64,000 nucleotides of DNA from Prochlorococcus marinus str. MIT 0912. Its GTDB lineage: Bacteria > Cyanobacteriota > Cyanobacteriia > PCC-6307 > Cyanobiaceae. The notes beneath the pieces were generated by a model that was given only the letters and a program-made list of their open reading frames with translations, did not search any database and was not told the origin of the DNA. The position numbers and the translations under genes were made by a program. The stretch spans positions 434,001-498,000 of the forward strand of contig NZ_CP114783.1 of assembly GCF_027359595.1 (NCBI RefSeq), read 5' to 3'. This document shows positions 34,540 to 41,754 of this stretch, in pieces (the first letter of the stretch is position 1; each line of letters starts with the position of its first letter).

Positions 34540-34725
34540 GATTATTTGTTTATTTGAAAATCCAACCTAATGAATTTACTTTTAAATAGTGATGAGATGT
34601 TCAAAATCTATACATTAAGTAGTCTGCGAAATCAAATGTTGGACAGATTTTACCTTTGAAATGGAAAAGATAAAGTATAAAAGCTAATTTAACTTGAAAA
34701 TAATAAGAACTTCATCGTTTTATTA

Positions 34726-34959
34726 TTAATCCCACTGTGGGGGAATACGTCTCCATCCAGTTGACAATAATTTCCTCCATAGTTTTATTGCCAAACCTCT
34801 TCTCATCCTCTTGCGATTTTTTAAAAGCGGGGGTCCATTTGATTCAAGCCTTCCCCTCTCAATCCAAACCTTAGGGTTTTGATCCCAGCTCTCCCAATCA
34901 TATCTAAACCTAAGTATCCATATTCCATTTACTTTCCTAATCCAACCATCTCGCTTCAT
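34726..34959 (-). CDS. DUF1651 family protein
   Basis: 77 residues from the ATG at 34959. DGWIRKVNGIWILRFRYDWE, then KVWIERGRLESNGPPLLKNR and a Trp-rich end GWRRIPPQWD: the W-x3-[DN]-x-W-x-LRF and WR-x2-P-x-W features of DUF1651, a family of marine picocyanobacteria. A divergent member is at 39606. Function unknown. Confidence 0.85.
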   Translation of the reverse strand: MKRDGWIRKVNGIWILRFRYDWESWDQNPKVWIERGRLESNGPPLLKNRKRMRRGLAIKLWRKLLSTGWRRIPPQWD

Positions 34960-35161
34960 AACAGCAAACAAGTTAAAAGTACAAATGCACCATAGACGTT
35001 GTTGGTGTTTTAATGGGACTTTTTGGATGTAGCTTTGTTTTTCCGTTTCGGCAGAGCTGTCATATCAGACTTAGGAATGCTGAATGGAGTAAACAATTTC
35101 ATAGTGTTGATGGATATTTCAGATACTTGAATTTTAAGATCAACAAAAAATTTAATGCATG

Positions 35162-35202
35162 GGTGAAACTACCCTAAAAATATTCGCATTGCACTACAAC
35201 AT
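35162..35202 (+). promoter_or_regulatory. Leader element shared with 41221-41261
   Basis: GGTGAAACTACCC, then TTCGCATTGCACTACAACAT (20 bases) exactly as at 41242-41261. Both precede a gene whose product begins ML-x-PYH. The opening GGT...ACC could form a tiny hairpin. Likely an RNA leader or small RNA; unidentified. Confidence 0.6.
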
Positions 35203-35246
35203 ACGATGTGTGGTAGTAGCTAAATTCAAAAAAAAGTTAAATTAAA

Positions 35247-35393
35247 ATGTTAATTCCTTATCACGTAATAATGTTTGGGATTTTATTAATAACAGGTTTT
35301 GCATCAATTCTTCTGATGTCAGAAGGAGAAGACGGATTAAGAAAAAATAAAGCAAAGATTTCAAAATCAAAATTCGATTTGAACAGTTATTAA
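35247..35393 (+). CDS. PYH-type membrane microprotein (48 residues)
   Basis: MLIPYHVIMFGILLITGFAS then SILLMSEGEDG and a basic tail. One transmembrane helix. Paralogue MLTPYHIILFGMLLVVSSAS at 41308 (30 residues) with the same leader upstream. The tail here is longer and charged. Function unknown. Confidence 0.65.
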   Translation: MLIPYHVIMFGILLITGFASILLMSEGEDGLRKNKAKISKSKFDLNSY

Positions 35394-35416
35394 ATTATTT
35401 GTGACTAGAAAACTAT

Positions 35417-35593
35417 TTAAGCAAAGCAAGTCCAATCTAGGTTTCGATGATTTGTTAAAAACGGAGCTGGTGTGCAAACCTTCTCCCCATCCGGTGTTAC
35501 GTAGCACCTTTCAATGCCCCAACTTCGTTCAATGATTTTAACCTCAGTAGAACCTTTTAGAAACGGGGGGGCCGCAATTTGAGATCTGTTCAT
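35417..35593 (-). CDS. MNR-type small protein with YVTPDGEK motif
   Basis: 58 residues: MNRSQIAAPPFLKGSTEVKI then CYVTPDGEKVCTPAPF. Same layout as the frame at 20093. A run of seven C (GGGGGGG on the plus strand, codons AAPP) sits near the start. Two Cys residues not shared with the paralogue. Function unknown. Confidence 0.6.
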   Translation of the reverse strand: MNRSQIAAPPFLKGSTEVKIIERSWGIERCYVTPDGEKVCTPAPFLTNHRNLDWTCFA

Positions 35594-36039
35594 ATTAATC
35601 AGTAACTATTCATTTTTAGCTCCTAAAAAATTTTTATCAATCAGTAAATAAATCCATTGACGTTGAATCAAGTGCAAAACACACAAACTTAATAAAAATA
35701 AATTTTAAAGCTAAAGCTAGGTTTTGTTTTTTTATTTTAGATAGCCAATTAAAATTGGTATATAGATATCGATCTTTCAAATCCGACTCAAAGAGACCGG
35801 ATCAACTAAATGCTTATCATGCACTTTTCACCAAACCAGTAATCCTCACTTTAAATACAAATACTCCTAATACATATAAAATTCATGAAGTAACCATGAA
35901 CTGGTTTTAACTTAATGGGCAAAGAATCTAAGCCGTGTCAAAAGAAAGATTCATGTTATTAAGCAAAAGGGAAATGACACCTCTCATCCTATAGCTATAG
36001 TCAGAGAGTGAATCAGAAGTTTATTGACAAAGAAGCGAA
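35594..36039. other. Gene-free stretch
   Basis: AT-rich and stop-dense. One 15-codon frame at 35913 (MGKESKPCQKKDSCY) recalls the Lys/Cys microprotein at 54118 but is too short to call. No terminator or repeat seen. Confidence 0.4.
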
Positions 36040-36174
36040 ATGAAAAGAATAAAGCTCAATCAAGAATCTGAGGAAGTTGGAAACACTTATAAAGTGATCG
36101 CAATATCTTTAACAGTTGGACTAAATATAATTATCTTTACTTGGTTCTTTCTCTTTTCCGGGTTGACCAAATAA
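36040..36174 (+). CDS. Single-helix membrane microprotein (44 residues)
   Basis: Polar N-terminal half (KRIKLNQESEEVGNTYK) then helix VIAISLTVGLNIIIFTWFFL. ATG start. Not recognised. Confidence 0.5.
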   Translation: MKRIKLNQESEEVGNTYKVIAISLTVGLNIIIFTWFFLFSGLTK

Positions 36175-36374
36175 AATATCTATAATAAAAGATGTGCAAA
36201 TATGAATTTATCAGAGTATCAATAAGTCAAAGGAAGCGGGTTAATAAACCTAAAATCACCTAAAGGATTAGCTTTATTTACTTGTTCAGGTATATTTTTT
36301 ACATACAAATCACAAACAAACGAGTCAAAAGAAAATACGCATTTTTTTTTTATAAGGTTCAGAAATAATCTCTC

Positions 36375-36389
36375 CAAAAAAAAAAAAAA
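36375..36389. repeat. 15-base A homopolymer before a start codon
   Basis: A run of A ends at the ATG of the gene at 36390. Such runs are prone to length change and may alter the 5' UTR of that gene. Confidence 0.6.
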
Positions 36390-36614
36390 ATGCAAGTAGA
36401 TCTAAATGAACTAGCAAATTCATACGAGGTCGTTCCCGTATCTCTTAGTGATCCTTTTAAATCATTAGTTGCGGAACCATCAACGATGGAAGTACTTAGA
36501 TTCATACCCATTATTGCCTTTATTGCTTTAATCATTACAGCTGTATGGAGACAGGGTATGAAGTTCCCAGTAAAAGCTATTGGCGATTTAAAAAAAGACA
36601 GCAAGCAAGATTAA
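36390..36614 (+). CDS. Membrane protein with single helix (74 residues)
   Basis: Polar acidic N-terminal half (VDLNELANSYEVVPVSLSDP), helix at about 38-53 (FIPIIAFIALIITAVW), basic end. A run of 15 A directly precedes the ATG, which may affect ribosome access or vary between cells. Not recognised. Confidence 0.6.
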   Translation: MQVDLNELANSYEVVPVSLSDPFKSLVAEPSTMEVLRFIPIIAFIALIITAVWRQGMKFPVKAIGDLKKDSKQD

Positions 36615-36706
36615 ATCTATGAGTGGATTTAAACGATTTTCTTTTAATTTTTAATGGTTGTAGGATTAATTAAATATCATTAAGATCATGTAACAGCTAC
36701 TGAAAA

Positions 36707-37657
36707 TTAGAGGTTAGAGGAGGAATTAGCTAACTCATTCGTCAACTCAATTAATTTTTTAGAAATTCCAATCTCTTTCATTGAGTGTCCTGCACTATCG
36801 ATTACATAAAGTTTTGAAGAGGGCAATGATTTATTAAGATCCCATGCACTTCTCATGGGACAAACCACGTCATATCTTCCCTGAACAATCGAAACAGGAA
36901 TATCTTTTAGCTTAGTAATGTTTTTTAAAATATAATTTTCCTCTAGAAAAATGTTATTAACAAAATAATGACATTCTATACGCGCAAAAGAATCTGAGAA
37001 ATTATCATTTGCAGCTTTTTTAATGGATAATTCTTTTGGCATGAGAAAGCTTGTTGACATTTCCCATCTCGTCCAAGCATGTGCCGCTTTGGCTCTTTCA
37101 GACCTATCTTGACTGGTTAATCTCTTATAGAAAGCATTAATCAAATCGCCTCTCTCATTTTGCGGAATAACAGACTGATAAAGATCAAATTCTTCAGGAA
37201 AAATCTCACTTGCACCTTTTTGATAGAACCAACTTAATTCGGTTTTTCTGCACAAAAATATACCCCTAAGAGTAAGACTTAAAACTTTTTCCGTGTGTTG
37301 AATGGCATAAATCAAGCTTAATGTTGAGCCCCATGAGCCCCCAAAGACATGCCATGATTCAATTTTCAAGAGTTGTCTTAATTTTTCAATGTCTTCAATT
37401 AAATGATGTGTCGTATTTTCTTTTAACTCTGAATGAGGAGAAGATCTACCGCATCCTCTTTGATCAAATTGAACGATATTGAATTTCTTTGGGTCAAAAT
37501 ATCTTCTATAAGAAGGACTACTTCCACCCCCGGGGCCTCCATGAACAATCAAGACAGAGGATCCATTTGGATTGCCACTTCTTTCCCAGTAAATTGAGTG
37601 TAGAGGGCTCACTTTCAATATCCCTTGTTCCTTAGGTTCTATTTCTGGAAATAACAT
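36707..37657 (-). CDS. pip: Proline iminopeptidase
   Basis: 316 residues, the usual length for the alpha/beta hydrolase of peptidase family S33. HGGPGGGSSP at 39-48 (oxyanion region), DQRGCGRS at 65-72, and GGSWGSTLSL at 106-115 with the nucleophile Ser108. GRYDVVCP and DSAGHS near the C-terminus supply the Asp and His. Releases N-terminal Pro from peptides in the cytoplasm. No operon partner. Confidence 0.95.
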   Translation of the reverse strand: MLFPEIEPKEQGILKVSPLHSIYWERSGNPNGSSVLIVHGGPGGGSSPSYRRYFDPKKFNIVQFDQRGCGRSSPHSELKENTTHHLIEDIEKLRQLLKIESWHVFGGSWGSTLSLIYAIQHTEKVLSLTLRGIFLCRKTELSWFYQKGASEIFPEEFDLYQSVIPQNERGDLINAFYKRLTSQDRSERAKAAHAWTRWEMSTSFLMPKELSIKKAANDNFSDSFARIECHYFVNNIFLEENYILKNITKLKDIPVSIVQGRYDVVCPMRSAWDLNKSLPSSKLYVIDSAGHSMKEIGISKKLIELTNELANSSSNL

Positions 37658-37757
37658 TTTTAATTAAATTTTCGTCTTTTGCTTTTGAGACATTTCATTT
37701 AACTCAAGCATACATAACAAAATTAGCTATAAAGGATTATTAAAAATGATTTGATCA

Positions 37758-37979
37758 ATGCCTAAGAAAAATTGGCTCAAAAGCTTTCGGTTAAATATTC
37801 ATGCCCCTGGAACAGGTTTTGCCTTAATGATCTTAGCTTTAACTCAAGTACCAGTAGGAATAAAGAATGCAGCTGAAGTTGCTTGTATTGGTCAAACTTC
37901 AAATAAGATTTGGAGATCAGAAAAGAATCATGGGGATGCAAACATGCTTGCAGTTCAAAGATGCAATGGAAGAAATTAA
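37758..37979 (+). CDS. Exported protein with C-terminal CNGR motif
   Basis: 73 residues. Hydrophobic segment (GFALMILALTQVPVGIKNAA) with a basic start, then AEVACIGQTSNK and AVQRCNGRN at the end. Same plan as the protein at 8723 (TICVEQ, AVRKCNGR). Two Cys likely pair outside the membrane. Function unknown. Confidence 0.65.
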   Translation: MPKKNWLKSFRLNIHAPGTGFALMILALTQVPVGIKNAAEVACIGQTSNKIWRSEKNHGDANMLAVQRCNGRN

Positions 37980-38098
37980 CTGGAATCATGTGTTCGTCTT
38001 CAAGCAAAATTAGATAAATAACTAAAAAATGTAACGTTGGCCTAGAACATGATTTTTAACACGATAAAAAGATAAATATTTGAAAATTATTCTTATTT

Positions 38099-38416
38099 AT
38101 GACTTCAACGCTAAAAATAATCGATCAAGAACTAGCTCAGTTTGGCTGGGTTGAGTCAATAGCTACTAATTCAATAAGTGATTTTAAGTCGCCCAAGATA
38201 GATGTTGAAGAACAAACAACTAATGAAAAAGAATCTAATCTCATAGACACATTCATATGTCATCTGATTTTCTATGTGGTTTTTTGCTATTCCCTATTTC
38301 TATATATTTTTATTGATTTGGGTTTTGGTTCCTTTTTAAAAAATAAAGTAAATACATTATTTAAATTCCAAAGAAAATTTGAGCCGCCTTCCTTTATCAG
38401 TTCTTATTCCGATTAA
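38099..38416 (+). CDS. Membrane protein, paralogue of the gene at 54761
   Basis: 105 residues. Acidic N-terminal half with QELAQFGWVES and NSISDF, then FICHLIFYVVFCYSLFLYIF and IDLGFGSFLKNK. The protein at 54761 shares QELISFGFVES, NSIAEF, FICHLIFYAVFC and IDLGLGSFIKNK. The FICHLIFY helix is the best conserved part. Family of unknown function. Confidence 0.75.
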   Translation: MTSTLKIIDQELAQFGWVESIATNSISDFKSPKIDVEEQTTNEKESNLIDTFICHLIFYVVFCYSLFLYIFIDLGFGSFLKNKVNTLFKFQRKFEPPSFISSYSD

Positions 38417-38925
38417 TACAAACTAAGCTTGTCCTCAAACAAATTATTTGGGTATTCCTCACTATCGCGCTAAATATAATAATGTATTTATATAGGAAAG
38501 AAGTAGTTCATTAACGGTCTGAGTCTGCACAGACCGTTATTTTATTTAAATGCAAAATTTTTTCGCCAAACTATCAAAATATTTTTATGGAATTGAAGTT
38601 GGTCAATTCTATTAAGAGCCCATAGGCGACGATTACTTATATCCAGATTGGTAAATAGATGTCAAATGCGTTTACCATGGTTCAATCAAAGATTTTTCAT
38701 TCCTACACAACAATTTAGAAAATGAGACAATCAATTGATTTTTGACTGATAATAACCACAGACTATATTTACTTAACATGGTAAAGCTTTAACCATAGCC
38801 TCTACTCCTATAATTCTTATCCTTGATTCGTTAATCGACTACTAGTTAATTTTACTTGAGTAAAAGCCGAGGTGTATAAATTTAACAATATCGATTAGAA
38901 CATCTATATACCGATATGGAGGGTT
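38417..38925. other. Gene-free stretch with a terminator
   Basis: Contains the strong hairpin at 38513-38538. No gene is seen between it and 38926. The part from 38417 to 38513 could be the 3' end of the gene before it or a short RNA. Confidence 0.4.
38513..38545 (+). terminator. Rho-independent terminator
   Basis: AACGGTCTG pairs perfectly with CAGACCGTT (9 bp, 8-base loop) followed by a T-rich tract. It lies about 100 bases past the stop of the gene at 38099. Confidence 0.8.
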
Positions 38926-39090
38926 ATGAAACTAAAAACTCCTTTGAACATAATTAAAAATGCATTAAGTGATATTCGAACAATGCATGATTTCTCTTAC
39001 ACGGTTCCCAATGAAAGTAGAGATGAGTTTTGGGAAAAAGAATGTAGTAATCATCCAACAGCATCTACATGCAAAATTTATGAGGGCTAA
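38926..39090 (+). CDS. FW-x2-EC motif small protein
   Basis: 54 residues, ATG frame in the gap. Helical N-terminus (LKTPLNIIKNALSDIRTMHD), then DEFWEKECSNHPTASTCKIY. Shares FW-x2-EC-x2-[NH]P with the protein at 14269. Function unknown. An overlapping shorter frame starts at 38917. Confidence 0.6.
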   Translation: MKLKTPLNIIKNALSDIRTMHDFSYTVPNESRDEFWEKECSNHPTASTCKIYEG

Positions 39091-39155
39091 CAAAAATAAA
39101 CTTTGTACGTGTTAATAGCTGTTCAACCAAACAAGAATTATCTAAGCAAAAAAAA

Positions 39156-39172
39156 GCCCTGCCTAGCAGGGC
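39156..39172 (-). terminator. Terminator for the DUF4278 gene
   Basis: GCCCTGC pairs with GCAGGGC around a three-base loop; the A-run at 39148-39155 gives a U-run on the minus strand. It lies just behind the stop of the DUF4278 gene. Confidence 0.85.
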
Positions 39173-39193
39173 CTAATAAAAAGAGTTAACAAA

Positions 39194-39367
39194 CTAATGT
39201 TGATAGCGATGACCGCGATAAGCCAATTGGGAATTTAGCTCAGACTTAGCATCGCTTCTGCATGTGTTGTAGTGATTACGCCTGTAAGTCAGCTCAACAC
39301 AATCCTTTTGAGCTTTTTGCTCTTTGTGCTGGACATAGTTTTGTCCACGATATAGAAGAGTTGTCAT
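39194..39367 (-). CDS. DUF4278 protein (YRG repeats)
   Basis: 57 residues (a second ATG adds one). LLYRGQNY, LTYRRNHY and LAYRGHRY mark the DUF4278 repeats. VQHKEQKAQK after the first repeat matches LQHKEATPKK in the paralogue at 22640. Function unknown. Terminator and hairpin leader have counterparts at the other locus. Confidence 0.85.
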   Translation of the reverse strand: MTTLLYRGQNYVQHKEQKAQKDCVELTYRRNHYNTCRSDAKSELNSQLAYRGHRYQH

Positions 39368-39386
39368 CATCCATACTCCGAATGTT

Positions 39387-39416
39387 GATTTAAGTCCCCG
39401 TTCCTTGGCTTAAATC
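39387..39416 (-). promoter_or_regulatory. Hairpin leader upstream of the DUF4278 gene
   Basis: Minus strand GATTTAAG pairs perfectly with CTTAAATC around a loop containing GGAACGGGG. The second DUF4278 gene has GGAACGGG in a hairpin at the same distance (22831-22857). Probable RNA leader. Confidence 0.55.
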
Positions 39417-39605
39417 GAGATGCGGCTCGCAATAAAACGAGTTGAACGTTTTGGTAGCGGTTGCTACAAAAACTATTATGTTATGCATGGATGGAACGTG
39501 TAGTTCATTTGGATACAAAACTATCTAGTGGTATATACTCAAATTTCAAAATCATTTTTTCTTAAATATCAACTTAAAAGAGAATTCTGCTAATTTTTTT
39601 AAGCT

Positions 39606-39869
39606 TTAAGAGGTCTCCCATAAGGGTTTCTTAGAGACTTCCCATTCTGATTCCACTGACGACCTCCATAGGTCTCTTGCTTTTTCATAAGTTAGCTTCT
39701 CACTTTCATGTAATTGAACATGAGGAGTAATGCCGTGTAGGAATCTGAGCCTGCAGCTAGCGTAGTGAACCCTTATGTATGTAGTTCCGTCTTCATCAGG
39801 GTGTTTATCTTTTAAAAACCTCATTGCCCAGACTCGATCTTTTTTCACAAGCCAACTTTCATTTTGCAT
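39606..39869 (-). CDS. DUF1651-like protein
   Basis: 87 residues. WLVKKDRVWAMRFLKDKHPD at the N-terminus corresponds to W-x-[RK]-x3-[VI]W-x-[LM]RF of the DUF1651 member at 34726, and LTYEKARDLWRSSVESEW to the helix with A-x2-LW. The middle differs. A divergent member is likely. Confidence 0.65.
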   Translation of the reverse strand: MQNESWLVKKDRVWAMRFLKDKHPDEDGTTYIRVHYASCRLRFLHGITPHVQLHESEKLTYEKARDLWRSSVESEWEVSKKPLWETS

Positions 39870-39871
39870 TT

Positions 39872-40087
39872 TCAGTAGGAGCTTGGATTATCTCTTTTAT
39901 GCTGCCTAGCCTTTGAATGACAACTATCTGGTGACCAACGGTTTTTAACAACCTCAAGGAAATCACATATGAATTCATCTGGGCAATCAAGTTCATCCTG
40001 CAATTCAGCTAACTCATCAATAAAAAATTCGAATGTTCTACTTATTAAACCTGACTTTTGCTTTTGGGACGGAATCCATTTGGCCAT
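39872..40087 (-). CDS. CP-motif small protein
   Basis: 71 residues from the ATG at 40087. MAKWIPSQKQKSGLISRTFE then FFIDELAELQDELDCPDEF: matches the protein at 7162, which also begins MAK. Extra C-terminal basic tail (KARQHKRDNPSSY). It ends two bases before the DUF1651-like gene, same strand. Confidence 0.7.
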   Translation of the reverse strand: MAKWIPSQKQKSGLISRTFEFFIDELAELQDELDCPDEFICDFLEVVKNRWSPDSCHSKARQHKRDNPSSY

Positions 40088-40118
40088 AACTAGAAACAAT
40101 ATTTAGCTAAAACAATAA

Positions 40119-40229
40119 TTAAACTATTACTGCAGAACCTATTTGGTAAACACCTGCTATTAAAAGCAAAACAGGAAGGTTTATTAAAACTAAAAGCTTA
40201 GCGGCAATAATTTTATTAATTGCTGTCAT
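40119..40229 (-). CDS. 36-residue single-helix membrane protein
   Basis: Frame TAINKIIAAKLLVLINLPVL then LIAGVYQIGSAVIV. The protein at 60872 has the same 36-residue length and pattern (AINK-x2-AAKL[LI]VL-x-NLP-x-LLL, GAYEVGTSV). The upstream 31 bases are also conserved. Function unknown, likely a subunit or regulator in a membrane. Confidence 0.65.
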   Translation of the reverse strand: MTAINKIIAAKLLVLINLPVLLLIAGVYQIGSAVIV

Positions 40230-40294
40230 TGCTAAAATGTTTTTAAATTTGAATCAATTACGTGGAACATAACTAGGAATAATCTATCCTTAAA

Positions 40295-40325
40295 GGTCGG
40301 TTCAGGTAGGGCTAACCAGTTCGGG
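40295..40325 (-). promoter_or_regulatory. Element with GGTTAGCCCTAC, copy at 60773
   Basis: On the minus strand it begins CCCGAACTGGTTAGCCCTAC, identical to 60773-60792, with most of the next 11 bases shared. It lies 66 bases before the ATG of the gene at 40119, close to the spacing at 60872. Candidate promoter or leader. Confidence 0.65.
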
Positions 40326-40394
40326 TGCAAAAGAGGAAATCCCTCCAAAAACGTGAATTAATTCTGGATAGAGTAGGACATTAGTAGAAGATCT

Positions 40395-40601
40395 ATGAAA
40401 CGCAATTTATTATTTTTGTTATCGGCTATGTTTTTGACAGCTATGAATGTACAAGCCGAAAGTTTTTGGTTGATCCTTCAAAACAGTACTTACGGAATAG
40501 AAAAAATAGAAATGAAAAACATGTCTCAATGCGAGGAACAAGGCAAGCAATACACAAAAAGTTCGGGTATTCCTCGTTACTTGTGCTTAATAGGCAAATA
40601 A
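40395..40601 (+). CDS. Exported small two-Cys protein
   Basis: 68 residues. Signal peptide KRNLLFLLSAMFLTAMNVQA with cleavage before ESFW. Mature part ESFWLILQNSTYGIEKIEMK, then MSQCEEQGKQY and PRYLCLIGK: two Cys, likely a disulfide. I recall similar ESFWLIL proteins in marine picocyanobacteria. Function unknown. Confidence 0.7.
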   Translation: MKRNLLFLLSAMFLTAMNVQAESFWLILQNSTYGIEKIEMKNMSQCEEQGKQYTKSSGIPRYLCLIGK

Positions 40602-40684
40602 AAAAGTATCAAACAAAATACCTTATTGGTATAACTGGATAGTTAACTTGCTGACTTTTGATTGGTAGACGAATTGAAGGTGGT

Positions 40685-40897
40685 TTAACAACAATCACAA
40701 CCTTTGTCTCCTATTGTTGCATTTTCTTCAAAAGTATCAGCAATATCTCGAAGCATTAGTGCGATAAATGCAGGAGGACATTGGAGTTCACTAGCATACT
40801 TAGCGTATTGCTGAGCTGTTCCCTGCATTGCTGGAATAATGATGTTATCGATTTGATCTTCAGTGGGTGACCACTTCGTTTCACATTTTTCAGTCAT
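40685..40897 (-). CDS. CP-motif small protein with Cys-rich end
   Basis: 70 residues. YASELQCPPAFIALMLRDIA carries the L-x-CP-x2-FI core seen at 7162 and 39872. Ends in GDKGCDCC, three Cys near the end suggesting metal binding. Third, divergent member. Confidence 0.65.
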   Translation of the reverse strand: MTEKCETKWSPTEDQIDNIIIPAMQGTAQQYAKYASELQCPPAFIALMLRDIADTFEENATIGDKGCDCC

Positions 40898-40986
40898 AGT
40901 TTAGAGTCACCTAACAACAAAAATATAAATATGTTTTGCATGGAGTCAATATTGTAAATCCATTTACCACTTGCTTAAGCATTTGA

Positions 40987-41172
40987 TCAAACGACACCCA
41001 ATTTCATTCCACTTTTCACCTTCGCAAGAATCTTATCGTCTAAATCATTGTCTGTTTGAAGAACTAGCCACTCAATTGCACTGATAATAAAAGCTTTCAT
41101 TTGCTTCTTAAAAAATTTTTTCAACATCAAAAAGAGTACTGGCTTTAGTATTAAGAAAAGGAAACCAACCAT
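40987..41172 (-). CDS. Small basic membrane-associated protein
   Basis: 61 residues. N-terminal hydrophobic helix (GFLFLILKPVLFLMLKKFFK), then a helix with acidic patch and a basic end. Not recognised. Confidence 0.6.
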   Translation of the reverse strand: MVGFLFLILKPVLFLMLKKFFKKQMKAFIISAIEWLVLQTDNDLDDKILAKVKSGMKLGVV

Positions 41173-41220
41173 TACATTCCAATTTATTCAATATGGTTTT
41201 ACCTCATATTCTCAAATATT

Positions 41221-41261
41221 GGTGTAACCACCCCAAAAAACTTCGCATTGCACTACAACAT
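41221..41261 (+). promoter_or_regulatory. Leader element shared with 35162-35202
   Basis: GGTGTAACCACCCC, then TTCGCATTGCACTACAACAT at 41242-41261, the same 20 bases as at 35183-35202. The opening GGTG...CACC can pair. It lies 46 bases before the ATG of the PYH-type microprotein. Confidence 0.6.
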
Positions 41262-41307
41262 CGACTTAGTTCGTTGGTTAGATTTTTTATGTGTTTAAGT
41301 TTTTATC

Positions 41308-41400
41308 ATGCTTACTCCATATCACATAATTCTATTCGGAATGCTTTTAGTAGTTAGTTCTGCTTCAATTTTTCAAATGTCCACTGCAGAGCAAAGCTGA
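41308..41400 (+). CDS. PYH-type membrane microprotein (30 residues)
   Basis: MLTPYHIILFGMLLVVSSAS then a short end. Paralogue of the 48-residue protein at 35247, lacking its charged tail. The stop overlaps the ATG of the next gene (TGATG). Function unknown. Confidence 0.6.
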   Translation: MLTPYHIILFGMLLVVSSASIFQMSTAEQS

Positions 41401-41489
41401 TGACATCATTTTTTATAATTGCAATGGCTGGTTATTTCTATTTGATGGCCTGCTTATGGAGAGATTTAAGAAGAACCAAAACAAGTTGA
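41400..41489 (+). CDS. Single-helix membrane microprotein (29 residues)
   Basis: MTSFFIIAMAGYFYLMACLW followed by a basic tail (RDLRRTKTS). Starts in the stop of the previous gene, so they are co-translated. The size resembles small photosystem or cytochrome subunits, but no such subunit is recognised. Confidence 0.55.
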   Translation: MTSFFIIAMAGYFYLMACLWRDLRRTKTS

Positions 41490-41575
41490 AATTCACTTAA
41501 TATTTTAATTTTTGAAATTGCTTGTTAACTTCAAAGAAGACTCAAACAAATCTTCTTTATTATCTAGCAAAAAGA

Positions 41576-41728
41576 ATGCAAAGCCTTACAAGATTTTCAG
41601 TAATTGGTATACCCGCAACCATTGGAATAGGAATTGCCTGGGTCGGTAATCGAATTATTAAAAATGAAAAAGGTCTCAAAGATCGTGAATTAGAACTTAA
41701 GCTTCAACTAAACAATAAATTTCATTGA
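41576..41728 (+). CDS. Small membrane-anchored protein
   Basis: 50 residues from the ATG at 41576 (a TTG at 41522 would add 18). Hydrophobic segment (SVIGIPATIGIGIAWVGN) and a charged helical tail (KGLKDRELELKLQ). It ends 26 bases before the HAD gene start. Not recognised. Confidence 0.5.
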   Translation: MQSLTRFSVIGIPATIGIGIAWVGNRIIKNEKGLKDRELELKLQLNNKFH

Positions 41729-41754
41729 ACATATTTAATCATAAGAAAAACTCA

